Assembly (NCBI RefSeq): GCF_002097535.1
Contig: NZ_CP020772.1
Coordinates: 372,001 to 436,000 of the forward strand
Reading direction: 5' to 3'
Origin: Halobacillus mangrovi
Lineage (GTDB): Bacteria > Bacillota > Bacilli > Bacillales > Halobacillaceae
DNA: 64,000 bases
In this document: positions 36,639 through 45,094 of the stretch, piece after piece
Layout of the letters: each line of letters starts with the position of its first letter
How positions within the stretch are numbered: the stretch's first letter is position 1
Notes under the pieces: model-generated
Told to the model about the DNA's origin: nothing
The model's input: only the letters and a program-made list of their open reading frames with translations
Database searches by the model: none
Position numbers and translations under genes: made by a program

Positions 36639-38138
36639 TTACTCGTAATACAGCTGTCCCTGATCATCCACATAGACAGACTTAATCATCGTACGTTGAA
36701 AAGGTTCCTTGTCATAGGTTCCGTGAATATCCATGGTCATGTTATAGATGCCTTCACCAAGGTTTGGAAGCTTGAAGGTATCCTCTGTTTTCTTGCTTGC
36801 TTTCACTTTTCCTTGCTTCAGTTTGCCGTTTTTATAATATTCGATGGTCATATCTGTTTTCACTTTCAGTTTTTGATCCTTTATTTTAACCTTCATGTCG
36901 TCTTCTGCCATCGTCGTGCTGAGTAGATCATTTAATGGGCTATCAAAAGAGATATTTAACAGGTAATGGTCTTTTTGAGGCGACTTTGCCTGAAGGGTCC
37001 ACTCTCCGGCGCCAGGGTTTTCGATCGTAAGCGTATGGTGATAGGCGCCTTGTAGATAGGTTGTTTCATCTTGATCGGTTGAAAAATGCGTGTAGGTCGT
37101 TTGATCAGGGGAAACAAGTGTTAGGTTTGTTGCCGCTTGGTCACTCGACCAGTTGACCGTGATCGCTTCGACCCCTTTTTCTACATCGATTGTTTCTTCG
37201 GTTGTCCCTGTGTATTCACCACCGCTTACGTAATTACTTGCCTGCATCTCTTTCTGATCACTCGCTCCTAAGCTTGCGGCCTGGAGGTTGGCAAAAGAAT
37301 AGACACTTTCACTTAAATAATTTTTGAAAAGGTTGAACGTGGAAGAACCTTCTTTGATCGTTGTGTGATTCCAGTCGCCAACCTTAATTTCGTTCGCGTA
37401 TTCGAGCCTAGAGCTTTTTACGGTGACGGCACCATCGTTACTGCCATACGCTCTCAAATATAAGCCACCCCAGTAGAGTGAACTTCCGAAACTGCCCCAT
37501 TTCGTTCCGCCCATGGTGTAGATCGGCGTTTGATAGACGTTCGGCTGATTGTCTGTCTCAGAGCGGAAATAGCTCATATAGCCGGTTTGCAGCGAATAGG
37601 TCGCATCGTTTTTGCTTCCAAGAATACCGGCTAACCAGCCTGCCCAGCTGCTATAGGCGAGATCGGCTAATTGAGAGCCCTGATAAGGCGTAGACAAAGT
37701 AATCATTCGTTCGATATAAGGGGCGGCTCCGTAATGGACGAGCGCTGCTTGGGTATCAATTCCGCCTTTACTATGTGCGACGACCACCACTTTTTCTCCA
37801 AAGTGCGCATACATTTCTTTCACTTTTTCTGCTAAAAGTGCGCCGTTGTCCCACATGTTTTTGTCAGGGTATAAATCGATGAAGGCTGTTTCGTAGCCGT
37901 TTTGGTAAGCAGTGGTGTACATATTGTTATTTTCATACCATGTTTCAGATGAGCTGTTGAGGCCGTGGACAAATAGAATTGGAAGTTTGGGGTCAGAAAC
38001 CGAACCGGGAGTTTTTCCGAGATACCACTGTCCTGGAGTTCCTGATGAACCATCTTTGATGGAACCTGCATAACTAATTGGTGGGGCGAAAAAAAGCAAG
38101 ACAATAAATACTACGAACCACTTCTTTAGCTTTACCAT
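36639..38138 (-). CDS. Secreted lipase/esterase, alpha/beta hydrolase with C-terminal beta domain
   Basis: A 499-residue exported protein. Residues 1-24 are a signal peptide ending ISYA. LPILFVHGLNSSSETW gives the oxyanion His-Gly, VVVVAHSKGGIDTQAA the nucleophile (Ser123), MITLSTPYQGSQLAD the adjacent loop and DWNHTTI a possible catalytic His. This resembles Bacillus lipases of the PGAP1-like/LipA type. The C-terminal 200 residues look like two beta-sandwich units that may aid binding or secretion. Likely an extracellular triglyceride or ester hydrolase. GGAGATAGGAA precedes the ATG. Confidence 0.85.
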   Translation of the reverse strand: MVKLKKWFVVFIVLLFFAPPISYAGSIKDGSSGTPGQWYLGKTPGSVSDPKLPILFVHGLNSSSETWYENNNMYTTAYQNGYETAFIDLYPDKNMWDNGALLAEKVKEMYAHFGEKVVVVAHSKGGIDTQAALVHYGAAPYIERMITLSTPYQGSQLADLAYSSWAGWLAGILGSKNDATYSLQTGYMSYFRSETDNQPNVYQTPIYTMGGTKWGSFGSSLYWGGLYLRAYGSNDGAVTVKSSRLEYANEIKVGDWNHTTIKEGSSTFNLFKNYLSESVYSFANLQAASLGASDQKEMQASNYVSGGEYTGTTEETIDVEKGVEAITVNWSSDQAATNLTLVSPDQTTYTHFSTDQDETTYLQGAYHHTLTIENPGAGEWTLQAKSPQKDHYLLNISFDSPLNDLLSTTMAEDDMKVKIKDQKLKVKTDMTIEYYKNGKLKQGKVKASKKTEDTFKLPNLGEGIYNMTMDIHGTYDKEPFQRTMIKSVYVDDQGQLYYE

Positions 38139-38297
38139 TTCCTATCTCCTCTACTTCGTATTAGGGAGATCATGAGGCTTGTCTAAGAGGGCTTCCCATC
38201 TATATTATCGGGGGAGTGGGCAGGTTAGTCCAAGTCTTTTTCAAAAACAGGAAAAAAAGAGGGGGAGACAGACTTTTATGTAGTTACTTTTTCACAT

Positions 38298-38338
38298 AAA
38301 AAAGCGTCTGTTCCTTTTGTTAGAACAAACGCCTTACC
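38298..38338 (-). terminator. Terminator of small hypothetical gene
   Basis: Minus-strand GCGTTTGTTC pairs with GAACAGACGC (one G-U), then TTTTTT. Confidence 0.75.
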
Positions 38339-38692
38339 TTAATAACCAAGCAGCTGGATGGTGTAGGTCCCTCTATCGGTGACTAACGAAAAATGCGTGT
38401 CGTTGAATTGATACTGCGTCGTATCCTCGAGAGGAATCTCATAGTAGGAGGAGGGAACCGGCTGGAAATTCTCCAGGTCTGTTTCTGTTCGTCCTGTGCC
38501 GTGTAAGTGCAGCGCGTGCATCGGCTCGTAATCATCGATTCTTCTCGTATCGCGTGAATAATCAATGTGATCAAGATTCATGATCACCGTATCCTGGTCT
38601 CGAAGCTCGTGTTTTGTAATACGGATCGTCTTTCCGCTCCATTGCTGGAGTAAATCGTTAAATTCTTCAATGGTCAACGTTCGCTCGTTCAT
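38339..38692 (-). CDS. Hypothetical protein
   Basis: A 117-residue acidic, soluble protein. The N-terminal helix LTIEEFNDLLQQWSG is followed by beta-strands IRITKHELRDQDTVIMNLDH and a C-terminal strand pair. No motif or family recognised beyond the look of small Bacillaceae proteins. CAGGAGGGTTGCTAC precedes the ATG, and terminators lie on both sides, so it is a genuine single gene. Confidence 0.65.
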   Translation of the reverse strand: MNERTLTIEEFNDLLQQWSGKTIRITKHELRDQDTVIMNLDHIDYSRDTRRIDDYEPMHALHLHGTGRTETDLENFQPVPSSYYEIPLEDTTQYQFNDTHFSLVTDRGTYTIQLLGY

Positions 38693-38770
38693 GTAGCAAC
38701 CCTCCTGCTTTTATATTTTCCAAGCAGGGAGGAATCATACAGTTTATGCGTTATACTTTCGTGCAACTTG

Positions 38771-38816
38771 AAAAAGGACTTTCTAACCGGATTAAGGCTA
38801 GAAAGTCCTTTTTATT
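38771..38816 (-). terminator. Terminator of oxidoreductase gene
   Basis: AAAAAGGACTTTCTA pairs with TAGAAAGTCCTTTTT, flanked by A and T runs. Confidence 0.9.
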
Positions 38817-39718
38817 TATTTTTCAATCTCTTCCACAATTCTCTCACAGATCTGATGCGTTGTTAGCGAATCCTGAATAGAAGGAACAGGTGTACGATTT
38901 TCCTCAATGCAATCAATAAAATGATCAGTGATTTGATAAAAGCCTCGTTTATAAAGGGTAGGTTCCCATCCACCAAACTTCTGTACATGGATTTCTTTAT
39001 CATGATAATGCGTTGTTTCAACGAGGTCATTCACGACGTACTTATGATGGCCGGTCGAATATTCGATGGTTTCTTCGGTCACCCCGCCGTTCCGGTTCAT
39101 CATCCCCATAGCTGTGCAATTGTCTCCGATTAGTTGGATAATCAAGTGGTCCAGCTTGTCCCCGTTTTTCAACGCTTGGACTTTCACGTCCTGTACGTCT
39201 GTATCCATTAGGAATCTGAGCGTATCGACGACGTGGATGAAATCTTCGACAACAAAACGTCTGACATAGTCAGCAGCGTTGAAGCGATTTTTTTGGATGA
39301 GGATAAGATCAGCTTTTCCTTTATCCTTCAGCTCATTGACGCGCGGAATGAACCGTCTGTTAAACCCAACCATGGCAATCGCCTTGTTCGTTTCAGCAAG
39401 TTCGGCAATCCGTTCTGTTTCTTGAAAGTTCATCGAGACCGGTTTGTCTATGTACGTGTTGATTCCGTGGGATAATAGTTTCTCAGCGATTTCAAAATGA
39501 GCTTCGGTGGCTGCACTGACAATGACGCCGTCGATTTCTTTTTCAATCAATTCGTCGACCGTCTGAACTTTTTCAGGGATCCGGTATTGGCTTGAGAGTT
39601 TATTCAAGGTATCTGAATTTCTCGTACATAAAACAAGATCGATGCCTTCTTTCTCTGAAAGGACTGGCAAATAAGCTTTTTTGGCAATGTCTCCTAATCC
39701 GATTATTCCAATTTTCAT
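38816..39718 (-). CDS. Gfo/Idh/MocA family oxidoreductase
   Basis: A 300-residue NAD(P)-dependent oxidoreductase. MKIGIIGLGDIAKKAYLPVL is the Rossmann start; NTYIDKPVSMNFQETERIAE is the conserved EKP-like block (here DKP) with the catalytic Lys, and VEDFIHVVDTLRFL holds the Asp/His region. Start 39718 is chosen because GAGGTGAAGAAA precedes it. The substrate (a sugar, inositol or similar) is unknown; no sugar operon sits beside it. Confidence 0.85.
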   Translation of the reverse strand: MKIGIIGLGDIAKKAYLPVLSEKEGIDLVLCTRNSDTLNKLSSQYRIPEKVQTVDELIEKEIDGVIVSAATEAHFEIAEKLLSHGINTYIDKPVSMNFQETERIAELAETNKAIAMVGFNRRFIPRVNELKDKGKADLILIQKNRFNAADYVRRFVVEDFIHVVDTLRFLMDTDVQDVKVQALKNGDKLDHLIIQLIGDNCTAMGMMNRNGGVTEETIEYSTGHHKYVVNDLVETTHYHDKEIHVQKFGGWEPTLYKRGFYQITDHFIDCIEENRTPVPSIQDSLTTHQICERIVEEIEK

Positions 39719-39824
39719 TTTCTTCACCTCGCTAGTCATTACCCCGAGTACAGTTATGTTACTCCGTTTTTTTTCAGCAGTCTTAAGGGGCAGGAATTCT
39801 TTTCATTTTTCAGCGTAAAATTTA

Positions 39825-39845
39825 TATTGACCAAATTGGTCAATA
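39825..39845. promoter_or_regulatory. TetR-type operator 1
   Basis: TTGACCAAATTGGTCAA, extended by TA on each side, is a perfect palindrome with ten-base arms about one central base. It contains a -35 like TTGACC (39827-39832), 17 bases before TACACT (39850-39855), so a bound repressor would block that promoter. Confidence 0.8.
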
Positions 39846-39858
39846 GGAGTACACTGAA

Positions 39859-39877
39859 ATTGACCAATGTGGTCAAT
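39859..39877. promoter_or_regulatory. TetR-type operator 2
   Basis: ATTGACCAATGTGGTCAAT, eight-base arms about ATG. It repeats the TTGACCA/TGGTCAA half-sites of operator 1, 13 bases after it and 21 before the regulator start. Confidence 0.75.
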
Positions 39878-39897
39878 ACTCATATGGAGGATCGGGT

Positions 39898-40521
39898 ATG
39901 GATTCCAAATTCCTTAGTCTAGACAAGGAAAAACGCGACAAAATCTTAAATGCAGCATTGAGAGAATTTGCCCAGCGCGGCTATAAACAGGCGTCGACGA
40001 ACCAAATCGTCAAGGAGGCTGATATCTCTAAAGGAGCGCTGTTTCACTACTTTAAAAATAAAAAAGATTTGTATTTGGCGTTATATGACCATTTTGTTTC
40101 TATGTTTTTAGAAGAGATGGAATCAGAGATCGATTGGTCGGAGAAGGATATTTTTATCCGCTACCGGAACATCTCTCATATTAAGATTGGGCTTTATTAT
40201 AAATATCCGGACATGTTTAACTTTCTAAATGCTGTTTTTACAGAAGATGCCCGTGAGGTACAAAAGGAAGTCGAACGACGGATCGAAGAGTATGGCAGTC
40301 AAAAATATATTGAAATGATGGCCGATATCGATCCTACTCCTTTCAAGGAGGACATCGATGTTAAGAAAGCCATTGATATCATCACGTGGTCTTTGGAAGG
40401 CTTCGCCTATAAACAGCAAGCCAAGGTGAAAGGAATGAAGCTCGAAGACATTGATCTGCAGGAAAATTTGAAAGAGCTGGATGACTATTTGGAGATGTTG
40501 AAGCAAGCCTTTTATAAATGA
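39898..40521 (+). CDS. TetR/AcrR family transcriptional regulator
   Basis: A 207-residue repressor. The N-terminal helix-turn-helix runs about 14-58 (RDKILNAALREFAQRGYKQA, then VKEADISKGALFHYFKNKKD). The C-terminal helical domain is the ligand pocket. Twin palindromes precede it, indicating self-control, and 18 bases after its stop begins an ABC transporter operon it probably regulates. TATGGAGGATCGGGT precedes the ATG. Confidence 0.92.
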   Translation: MDSKFLSLDKEKRDKILNAALREFAQRGYKQASTNQIVKEADISKGALFHYFKNKKDLYLALYDHFVSMFLEEMESEIDWSEKDIFIRYRNISHIKIGLYYKYPDMFNFLNAVFTEDAREVQKEVERRIEEYGSQKYIEMMADIDPTPFKEDIDVKKAIDIITWSLEGFAYKQQAKVKGMKLEDIDLQENLKELDDYLEMLKQAFYK

Positions 40522-40539
40522 TAAAGGGAGGCGTCGGGA

Positions 40540-41424
40540 ATGAGTGTTATCAAAATTGATCGCTTAACAAAAATGTATGGGAAATCAAGAGGGGTGTCTG
40601 ACATCAGCTTTGAGGTGGAAGAAGGGGAAATTTTCGGCTTTATCGGACCGAATGGAGCAGGGAAGTCGACGACGATCCGCACCCTGCTAGGCTTGATCCA
40701 CCCGACAAGCGGAGGCGCAACGATTTTCGGCAAAGACATTACGACGGCAGGTCCTGAAATTGCTGAAGACATTGGTTACCTTCCATCAGAAGTCTTTTAC
40801 TATGACAACATGAAAGTGATTGATTTGCTTAACTACTCGGCAAGCTTTTATAAAAAGGACTGCAGCCAACGGATCAAAGAACTGGCAGAGTTACTAGACC
40901 TTGATTTGAAGCGGAAAATTGAGGATCTCTCTTTAGGAAATAAAAAGAAAGTCGGCATCATTCAGGGACTTCTTCATGAGCCGAAGCTGCTCATTCTTGA
41001 TGAACCGACGAGCGGACTTGACCCGCTTATGCAGCAAAAGTTCTTCAACCTTTTGCGACAAGAAAATGAAAAAGGCGTCACGATCCTGTTTTCCTCCCAT
41101 ATTTTGAGTGAAGTGCAGCGGTTGTGCGACCGTGTTGCGATTATAAAGGATGGGGAAATCGTTCAAGTGGAACGAATTAGCGTACTGAAGGAAAAGAATC
41201 ATAAAAGCTTCAAAATCGAACCGAAAGGCGAGCTTGACCTTGAAACGTTCAACCTCCCTGGAGTGACTGATTTGAAGTGGGAACACCATGCCATCCGCTT
41301 TTTATACCAGGGTGACATCAATACGATGATGAAAAAAATCGCTCAAGTTGAAATTGCGAATGTGTGGATTGAAGAACCTGATTTAGAGGAAATCTTTATG
41401 CACTATTACGAAAAGGAGGCGTAG
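40540..41424 (+). CDS. ABC transporter ATP-binding protein
   Basis: A 294-residue ATPase. Walker A GPNGAGKST (about 37-45), Q-loop region in GYLPSEVFYYDN, signature LSLGNKKK (about 130), Walker B LLILDEPTSGLDPL and the switch His in FSSHILSEV are all intact. The 60-residue C-terminal extension is common to drug and lantibiotic exporters. It works with the two permeases that follow. AAAGGGAGGCGTCGGGA precedes the ATG. Confidence 0.94.
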   Translation: MSVIKIDRLTKMYGKSRGVSDISFEVEEGEIFGFIGPNGAGKSTTIRTLLGLIHPTSGGATIFGKDITTAGPEIAEDIGYLPSEVFYYDNMKVIDLLNYSASFYKKDCSQRIKELAELLDLDLKRKIEDLSLGNKKKVGIIQGLLHEPKLLILDEPTSGLDPLMQQKFFNLLRQENEKGVTILFSSHILSEVQRLCDRVAIIKDGEIVQVERISVLKEKNHKSFKIEPKGELDLETFNLPGVTDLKWEHHAIRFLYQGDINTMMKKIAQVEIANVWIEEPDLEEIFMHYYEKEA

Positions 41425-41430
41425 GGGATC

Positions 41431-42228
41431 ATGAACATTTTCATGCATGAACTGAAGGCCTATCGGAAAACGACGTTCATCTGGACGCTTTCGCTCATGG
41501 TCATTGCCGTGCTTTTCCTTTCATTCTATCCATCGATTGCGAGTGATATGGATGATTTCACGGCTCTCTTAGAAGGATTTCCTGAGCCGGTCCGACAAGC
41601 ATTTGGCATTCAGCTTGAAAATTTAGGCACCATCAACGGCTTCTACGCCTACGTCTTTTTGTATATCGCCCTTTGCGGAGCCATCCAGGGCATGAACATC
41701 GGTGTATCCATTTTATCGAAAGAAGTAAGGGAAAAGACGGCTGACTTTCTTCTGACGAAGCCTGTCTCCCGGACAAAAGTGCTGTCAGCGAAGCTCTCAG
41801 CGGCACTCGTCTCGATCATTTTGACGAACGTGTTTTTCATCGCGACCGTCATAGTGACAGCTTCCATCATTCAAACGGAAGCCTACAGCACGGAAGTCAT
41901 GCTGTTAATTTCGCTTACGCTGCTGTTTATTCAGCTTATTTTTCTAGCAGTCGGCATCCTGATCGCTGTCGTGTTCCCGAGAATCAAATCGGTGCTGACA
42001 GTATCGCTGGGGACGGTATTCGGTTTCTTTTTCATCAGCATGATCGTCTCAATTGGGGACGAAGGCGTGAAAAGGTATTTGTCACCGTTTCAATATTTTG
42101 ACCGGCAGTATATTATCGAGCACTCCAGCTACGAAACGTCCTTTTTAATCGTTGGCGGAGGGATTATTTTAGTTTCGCTTGTTCTGAGTTACGTCCTGTA
42201 TCGTCGGAAAGACATTCATACGGTGTAA
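41431..42228 (+). CDS. ABC-2 type permease, subunit 1
   Basis: A 265-residue membrane protein with six hydrophobic helices. The long outer loop after helix 1 (SIASDMDDFTALLEGFPEP) and KEVREKTADFLLTKPVSRTK between helices 2 and 3 are typical of ABC-2 exporters (the EK-ADFLL-KPVSR motif couples to the ATPase). It is paralogous to the next gene. It starts six bases after the ATPase stop, with AAAGGAGGCG upstream. Confidence 0.9.
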   Translation: MNIFMHELKAYRKTTFIWTLSLMVIAVLFLSFYPSIASDMDDFTALLEGFPEPVRQAFGIQLENLGTINGFYAYVFLYIALCGAIQGMNIGVSILSKEVREKTADFLLTKPVSRTKVLSAKLSAALVSIILTNVFFIATVIVTASIIQTEAYSTEVMLLISLTLLFIQLIFLAVGILIAVVFPRIKSVLTVSLGTVFGFFFISMIVSIGDEGVKRYLSPFQYFDRQYIIEHSSYETSFLIVGGGIILVSLVLSYVLYRRKDIHTV

Positions 42229-42240
42229 AAGGAGGGAACC

Positions 42241-43041
42241 ATGATGAACTTATTTTGGCGTGAAATGAAGGCACACCGGAAATCCTTGATGACCTGGTGT
42301 ATCGGGATGATTCTGTTGATTGCAAGCGGGATGGGGAAATACGCAGGGTTTTCCTCATCGGGTCAGTCGATGGATGAATTAATGGGCGCGATGCCTGCGT
42401 CACTGAAAACGATCACGGGCATGGGAAGCTTTGATTTGTCGCTTGCGACAGGCTTTTACGGTGTGCTGTTCTTGTATATGGTCCTCCTTGCGACGGTGCA
42501 TGCCGTACTCTTAGGGGCGACGATCATCTCAAAAGAGGAGCGGGATAAAACGGCCGAATTTCTATTCGTGAAGCCGGTGTCCAGAACGAAAGTGATCGTC
42601 ACAAAAATGCTTGCAGCGCTTACGAATGTGCTTGTGCTGACTCTCGTATCCGCCGTAACGAGCTTGTTTATGGTCGGTTACTACAGTGATGGAGAACCGT
42701 ATATCGAAAATGTGCTTGTCACGATTTTCGGCATGCTTATTTTGCAAATTCTGTTCCTTGGGATAGGCACGATGGTAGGAGCGGGTTACAAAAAATCAGG
42801 AAAAGCAGCAACGCTTTCTTCTGCGATCCTGCTGCTTGCGTTCTTACTGTCTGTGGCGGTTGATTTAAGTGATGCGCTGGATGGAGTAAAATATATTACA
42901 CCGTTCAAGTACTTTGAAGCCGATCAAGTGATGTACGGGGGAGGACTAGATCCAGTCCTCGTTGGTGTGTCGGTCGTACTTGTGGCTATTACAGCGGCGT
43001 TGACGCTCCTGTTTTATCGAAGACGAGATTTGCATGTATAA
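42241..43041 (+). CDS. ABC-2 type permease, subunit 2
   Basis: A 266-residue membrane protein with six helices, sharing layout and the SKEERDKTAEFLFVKPVSRT motif with subunit 1, so the pair arose by duplication and likely forms a heterodimer. AAAGGAGGGAACC precedes the ATG (42241, or 42244). The TetR gene and twin operators suggest induction by a toxic or signalling compound and export. A terminator follows. Confidence 0.9.
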   Translation: MMNLFWREMKAHRKSLMTWCIGMILLIASGMGKYAGFSSSGQSMDELMGAMPASLKTITGMGSFDLSLATGFYGVLFLYMVLLATVHAVLLGATIISKEERDKTAEFLFVKPVSRTKVIVTKMLAALTNVLVLTLVSAVTSLFMVGYYSDGEPYIENVLVTIFGMLILQILFLGIGTMVGAGYKKSGKAATLSSAILLLAFLLSVAVDLSDALDGVKYITPFKYFEADQVMYGGGLDPVLVGVSVVLVAITAALTLLFYRRRDLHV

Positions 43042-43046
43042 ATGAA

Positions 43047-43086
43047 ACTGGTCAGCCTCCAAATTAGAGGGGCTGGCTTTTTTTAT
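43047..43086 (+). terminator. Terminator of ABC operon
   Basis: GGTCAGCCTC pairs loosely with GAGGGGCTGGC, followed by TTTTTTTAT. Confidence 0.75.
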
Positions 43087-43193
43087 AGGCGGACCCATAG
43101 GTGTGGGAGATATTCCCTTTTGGATGCCAAAGTCTTTATTGTTACATTAGGGAATGGTGTAATGTTTGAAGACTTTAAGCGGAGGGATCTGTG

Positions 43194-43691
43194 ATGGAAG
43201 GCTTCCTGTTTATGGTCAGCTTTTTTGCTATTATTATCTCTTCTCTGCTCATGACAAGAAAATGTGTGAAAAATGGAGTGAACGAAGGTCTTGCCAGACT
43301 GATCTTCGGGTTATCTGCAGGTGGAGGAATAGCTGGGTTCATGATGGTTCTGACTAGAAAAGTCAATGATCCCAAGGATGTCCCCTGGTTATTCCTGATT
43401 GTAACTTTAGTTTTTGGATGTATAGGGTGGGTCAATACGAAAGGGGCTTTTCCTGTTAGAGAGAAGGGCACGTTTACATTTACATATAAACGATACAACT
43501 TGCTGCGTGATGACTTGAACCTAAACAAGGGAATAAAACACCTCCCCGGAAAAATGAAAGAAACGTGGGAAGATCTATTCAGTATTCACAAAGCTCTGCC
43601 TATTCTTTTACTCGCCTTCTGTTTACTTCCTCTTTTACTTATGACGGGGATCGCTGTCTATATGGAATGGATAAAACCGCTTGTTTCATGA
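43194..43691 (+). CDS. Membrane protein of unknown function (cluster gene 1)
   Basis: A 165-residue protein with four predicted helices: two at the N-terminus, one at about 63-80 and a last at about 140-158, with a soluble basic stretch (TFTYKRYNLLRDDLNLNKG) between them. No family recognised. ATG 43194 has GGAGGG seven bases upstream; GTG 43191 is next to it. It opens a same-strand run of small membrane-protein genes ending at 46176. Confidence 0.65.
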   Translation: MEGFLFMVSFFAIIISSLLMTRKCVKNGVNEGLARLIFGLSAGGGIAGFMMVLTRKVNDPKDVPWLFLIVTLVFGCIGWVNTKGAFPVREKGTFTFTYKRYNLLRDDLNLNKGIKHLPGKMKETWEDLFSIHKALPILLLAFCLLPLLLMTGIAVYMEWIKPLVS

Positions 43692-43743
43692 CTTCAACCT
43701 GGTACTACAGATACAAAGCTTTATCTATAGGTGTGTGGCAAAC

Positions 43744-44190
43744 ATGAAAAAAGTAATATTTCTACTACGCAGGAATAATAGACTCTATTTGATCACTCTT
43801 TTTTCTGTATTTATTTTCTTAATTGGTTCGATGGCGCTTACTCAAGCCTTACCACTGCCAGGTCGGCAGATGATTCTGTTATGGATCAGTATGATGGTTT
43901 ATCTGATGGTCTTTCTTGGTGTGGATCCTATCCTTAAAGGTGTCGCATTTTCCTTAGTACCTACAGGGACCCTGATGTTCTTGAAAGAATGGGTGGAATT
44001 CGCGCCTGATGTGATAGGAAAGTGGATAGCAGCAGATACGACAAGAGGAGGGCCGGCTGGGTTTATTTTCTTTGCCATTCTTTTAGGTGTCATCAAGGTA
44101 TCAAAAGTAGAGCCTTACATAAAGTGGCTTGAGAAACAAAAAAGGAAGATACATAGAAGAGCAGAAAAGCCTGAAGCAAGGAAAAGCTAA
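43744..44190 (+). CDS. Membrane protein of unknown function (cluster gene 2)
   Basis: A 148-residue protein with a basic head (MKKVIFLLRRNNR), three hydrophobic helices, a GGPAG loop and a strongly basic C-terminal tail rich in Lys/Arg. The tail suggests contact with nucleic acid or acidic membrane lipids, but no family is recognised. The ribosome binding site is weak (AGGTGTG). It follows gene 1 by 52 bases. Confidence 0.6.
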   Translation: MKKVIFLLRRNNRLYLITLFSVFIFLIGSMALTQALPLPGRQMILLWISMMVYLMVFLGVDPILKGVAFSLVPTGTLMFLKEWVEFAPDVIGKWIAADTTRGGPAGFIFFAILLGVIKVSKVEPYIKWLEKQKRKIHRRAEKPEARKS

Positions 44191-44235
44191 TCAGTGAAAT
44201 ATATGAATCGTAAATCAATTGGTTAGGGGAGTTTT

Positions 44236-44490
44236 ATGACACAAAAGGAATTTTGGACGATTATCGGCCCTCAATTTTTCATAGTAGTGGGGATCTTCAT
44301 GCTCTATGCATCTTACGGATATACGGAAAAAGTTCATGAGGAAATGGACTGGAAGAACCAGAATTGGGCTGGCTTTTTATCTAAGGAAATCTTATCAATT
44401 GTTCCATACTGGGTGTTCAGAGCGTTTGCTTTTATAGGAGTTTCATTCTTTGGTCTTTATATTTATACTTTTTTCTTTGTAGACTATTGA
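44236..44490 (+). CDS. Small membrane protein (cluster gene 3)
   Basis: An 84-residue protein with a helix near the N-terminus (IIGPQFFIVVGIFMLYASYG), a charged amphipathic middle (TEKVHEEMDWKNQ) and a second helix ending FFFVDY. GGTTAGGGGAGTTTT precedes the ATG. Its layout of two helices around a polar middle is shared with cluster gene 5, which also has GRVFFISVG/FRAFAFIGVSF-like end segments, so the two may be distant paralogues. Confidence 0.6.
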   Translation: MTQKEFWTIIGPQFFIVVGIFMLYASYGYTEKVHEEMDWKNQNWAGFLSKEILSIVPYWVFRAFAFIGVSFFGLYIYTFFFVDY

Positions 44491-44510
44491 AGGCTGGGTG
44501 AATTGAACGG

Positions 44511-44648
44511 ATGAAGAATAAGCAAAGCAAGAGGGATAAGTTGCGTGCACGTATCGATGGTTTGCTTGAAGGCTGCATAGGGACGGGGTGTATCGTACCG
44601 TTCTTTAGCTCACTAATCTTCGTAGGACTTGGGTTCTGGATAATATGA
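44511..44648 (+). CDS. 45-residue small membrane protein (cluster gene 4)
   Basis: A 45-residue frame between genes 3 and 5: a very basic head (MKNKQSKRDKLRARIDG), then a Gly/Cys-containing hydrophobic helix with CIGTGCIVPFF, ending FWII. It is placed in the same strand and order as its neighbours, with only a weak ribosome binding site (GGGTGAATTGAACGG). The amino acid pattern is membrane-protein-like rather than random. No family recognised. Confidence 0.45.
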   Translation: MKNKQSKRDKLRARIDGLLEGCIGTGCIVPFFSSLIFVGLGFWII

Positions 44649-44694
44649 AATTTGAGCATTTCTCTTAACAGCGAATAGGGGGTCGGAATGTGCA

Positions 44695-44964
44695 ATGACC
44701 ACAGGAATTGAACTGATCTTTCAAATTCTGGTGATCGCAATCGGAGGTTTTTTTGTGTACTACGGAATCACTTATACCCCAGGCAAACACGAACAAGCAA
44801 CAAAGCAAGCTAAGTTGGATCTCAGAACCAAAGAGGACTTTGGATACAAATGGCTGGCGGAATTCGTAGTGAAAGCTCCATGGTGGTGGGGCCGTGTTTT
44901 CTTTATTTCTGTCGGTGGTGTAATTATTTTTCTTGCTTTAATGGGGAAACACACATTTCAATAA
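44695..44964 (+). CDS. Small membrane protein (cluster gene 5)
   Basis: An 89-residue protein: N-terminal helix (IFQILVIAIGGFFVYYGITY), a polar middle with many Lys and Glu (TPGKHEQATKQAKLDLRTKE), a WWWG aromatic turn and a second helix. Two-helix plan as in cluster gene 3. GGGGGTCGG lies upstream. No known family or role. Confidence 0.6.
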   Translation: MTTGIELIFQILVIAIGGFFVYYGITYTPGKHEQATKQAKLDLRTKEDFGYKWLAEFVVKAPWWWGRVFFISVGGVIIFLALMGKHTFQ

Positions 44965-45094
44965 GTTTCGTTTGGCAATACGATCACTGTGAAACTGAGT
45001 GGGGGTATGTTTTATCCTTAGAGGGTTACAGTCGTCGTTCCATAATCCATACTGTCCGCATACCTTACAATAAAATTGTAAGGTGTGTATGTGA

